Source: Protostelium mycophagum
Taxonomy: Eukaryota; Evosea; Variosea; Protosteliida; Protosteliaceae
Direction of reading: 5' to 3'
DNA: 30,498 bases
NCBI GenBank assembly: GCA_002081555.1
Contig: KV921204.1
Span: forward strand, 1 to 30,498
Each line of letters begins with the position of its first letter. Position 1 is the first letter of the stretch. The notes beneath the pieces are model-generated. The model saw only the letters and a program-made list of their open reading frames with translations. It ran no database searches and was not told the DNA's origin. The position numbers were made by a program, and so were the translations under genes. Shown one piece after another: positions 28,994 through 30,498 of the stretch.

Positions 28994-30498
28994 GATAGTA
29001 TGAATTCATATTGACACAAAAAAGTGTTTTTTACTACAAATGAGTTTGTTTTAAGATTGTTTTGAATCTGTCTTTATTTTGTTCTGATTTGTAATCAAAA
29101 CAAACACAAAACAGTCCAGCTTTATCAGAACAAAGTCAGACAAAATAAAATAAGAAAAAAGACCGTTCTGATACTCTTTAGAGTTAGGACAGAAAAAAAC
29201 AGAGACAGAGTCAAGACAGCAAAATTATAAAAAATCAAGTCATATTTGCTACATCAGAAATTGTATCTTCTTTAGACTAGGCCCCAAGAGTGCAGATTCA
29301 TCCTAATATGTCAGCTGAAAGATTCTATTGGCATAAGATGATATGTTATTTAGCAAATAAGAACATCTTAAAATCTATAAAAGATGCTACATTATATGAA
29401 AACATGACTATTGACTTTTTCAATCTTATCAGGGCCAGAGAAGACATTGAGTGCTAGTAGTTGCTGATGACTGCAGTTAGCCTCTTTCCTTGCATTTGGT
29501 AATATAATATTAAATTAGATCTCAAAAGTTTATTTGGCTCATCACTCACACTTGTTGCAGATATAAAATCTGAGTGTCAATTGTAGCTACTCAATCATCT
29601 TAAGCATATGAACAGAACACACATAAGTTGTTGTTTCAAGCTCAGAGACGACAGGGACAAAGCACAGATATTGAGATTATCAAAGTTAAATTTAATCATC
29701 ACTAGATCTCAAGCTGGCAAGTTTTGTCTTCCAAAACTTCTTCATCAGTTCTGGTGTCTCTAATGATAGTATGAATTCATATTGACACAAAAAAGTGTTT
29801 TTTACTACAAATGAGTTTGTTTTAAGATTGTTTTGAATCTGTCTTTATTTTGTTCTGATTTGTAATCAAAACAAACACAAAACAGTCCAGCTTTATCAGA
29901 ACAAAGTCAGACAAAATAAAATAAGAAAAAAGACCGTTCTGATACTCTTTAGAGTTAGGACAGAAAAAAACAGAGACAGAGTCAAGACAGCAAAATTATA
30001 AAAAATCAAGTCATATTTGCTACATCAGAAATTGTATCTTCTTTAGACTAGGCCCCAAGAGTGCAGATTCATCCTAATATGTCAGCTGAAAGATTCTATT
30101 GGCATAAGATGATATGTTATTTAGCAAATAAGAACATCTTAAAATCTATAAAAGATGCTACATTATATGAAAACATGACTATTGACTTTTTCAATCTTAT
30201 CAGGGCCAGAGAAGACATTGAGTGCTAGTAGTTGCTGATGACTGCAGTTAGCCTCTTTCCTTGCATTTGGTAATATAATATTAAATTAGATCTCAAAAGT
30301 TTATTTGGCTCATCACTCACACTTGTTGCAGATATAAAATCTGAGTGTCAATTGTAGCTACTCAATCATCTTAAGCATATGAACAGAACACACATAAGTT
30401 GTTGTTTCAAGCTCAGAGACGACAGGGACAAAGCACAGATATTGAGATTATCAAAGTTAAATTTAATCATCACTAGATCTCAAGCTGGCAAGTTTTGT
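28994..30498. repeat. 771-bp tandem repeat, running off the window
   Basis: The unit starting GATAGTATGAATTC at 28994 begins again at 29765. Every block compared matches at an offset of exactly 771 bp up to the window end at 30498, where 734 bp of the second copy are present. Inside each unit, GTTCTGAT and ATCAGAAC strings about 50 bp apart form a foldback. No coding capacity is seen. It is either a young satellite-like array or a local duplication; array length is unknown. Confidence 0.93.

Noticed and set aside
28994-30498. The 771-bp direct repeats as paired long terminal repeats
   Set aside because: The copies are directly adjacent with no internal coding region and no TG...CA ends or primer-binding site, so tandem duplication is the simpler reading.

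Overview
The window looks like part of a nuclear chromosome from an early-diverging fungus or close fungal relative (chytrid, aphelid or rozellid grade). The evidence is a GH72 beta-1,3-glucanosyltransferase with X8 domains and a CBM18-bearing GH18 chitinase, which are fungal wall enzymes. They sit beside genes unusual for crown fungi: a sialate O-acetylesterase and a Dictyostelium GbpA/GbpB-like cyclic-nucleotide phosphodiesterase. All larger genes are broken by many short GT-AG introns, mostly about 30-180 nt, so long ORFs are rare. Gene models here were assembled by eye from conserved protein motifs and splice sites. Gene ends are firmer than every internal junction.

Layout: 1-1232 is AT-rich non-genic DNA with degenerate inverted and direct repeats. 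A tRNA-Ser(AGA) lies at 1233-1314 (-). A NUP133-like nucleoporin gene fills 1403-7851 (-), and its introns carry hairpin-forming repeats. A complete sialate O-acetylesterase follows at 8035-10233 (-), then a second identical tRNA-Ser(AGA) at 10385-10466 (-). A large phosphodiesterase gene (metallo-beta-lactamase domain plus two cyclic-nucleotide-binding domains) spans 10718-15662 (-). A small unrecognised gene is at 16380-16825 (-).

From 17.1 to 23.1 kb there are three secreted-protein genes on the + strand: an HExxH metalloprotease-like protein with a ricin-type lectin tail, the CBM18-GH18 chitinase, and the GH72 enzyme with a predicted GPI-type tail. A 194-bp tandem duplication with a possible small divergent gene sits just before GH72. 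A large type I membrane protein built of 16-25-residue solenoid-like repeats occupies 23842-28300 (-). From 28301 on the DNA is AT-rich again and ends in a 771-bp tandem repeat that runs off the window.

Functionally, 17-28 kb reads as a cell-surface and wall-remodelling neighbourhood: protease-lectin, chitin hydrolysis, glucan remodelling and a surface adhesin-like protein. The left half is housekeeping and signalling (nuclear pore, sugar esterase, cyclic-nucleotide turnover). Recurring oddities are poly(A) signals fused to stop codons, an over-represented 9-mer (TCTACAACG), two families of short hairpins with stem changes that keep pairing, and several young tandem duplications. No virus-like element, CRISPR array or rRNA gene was recognised.
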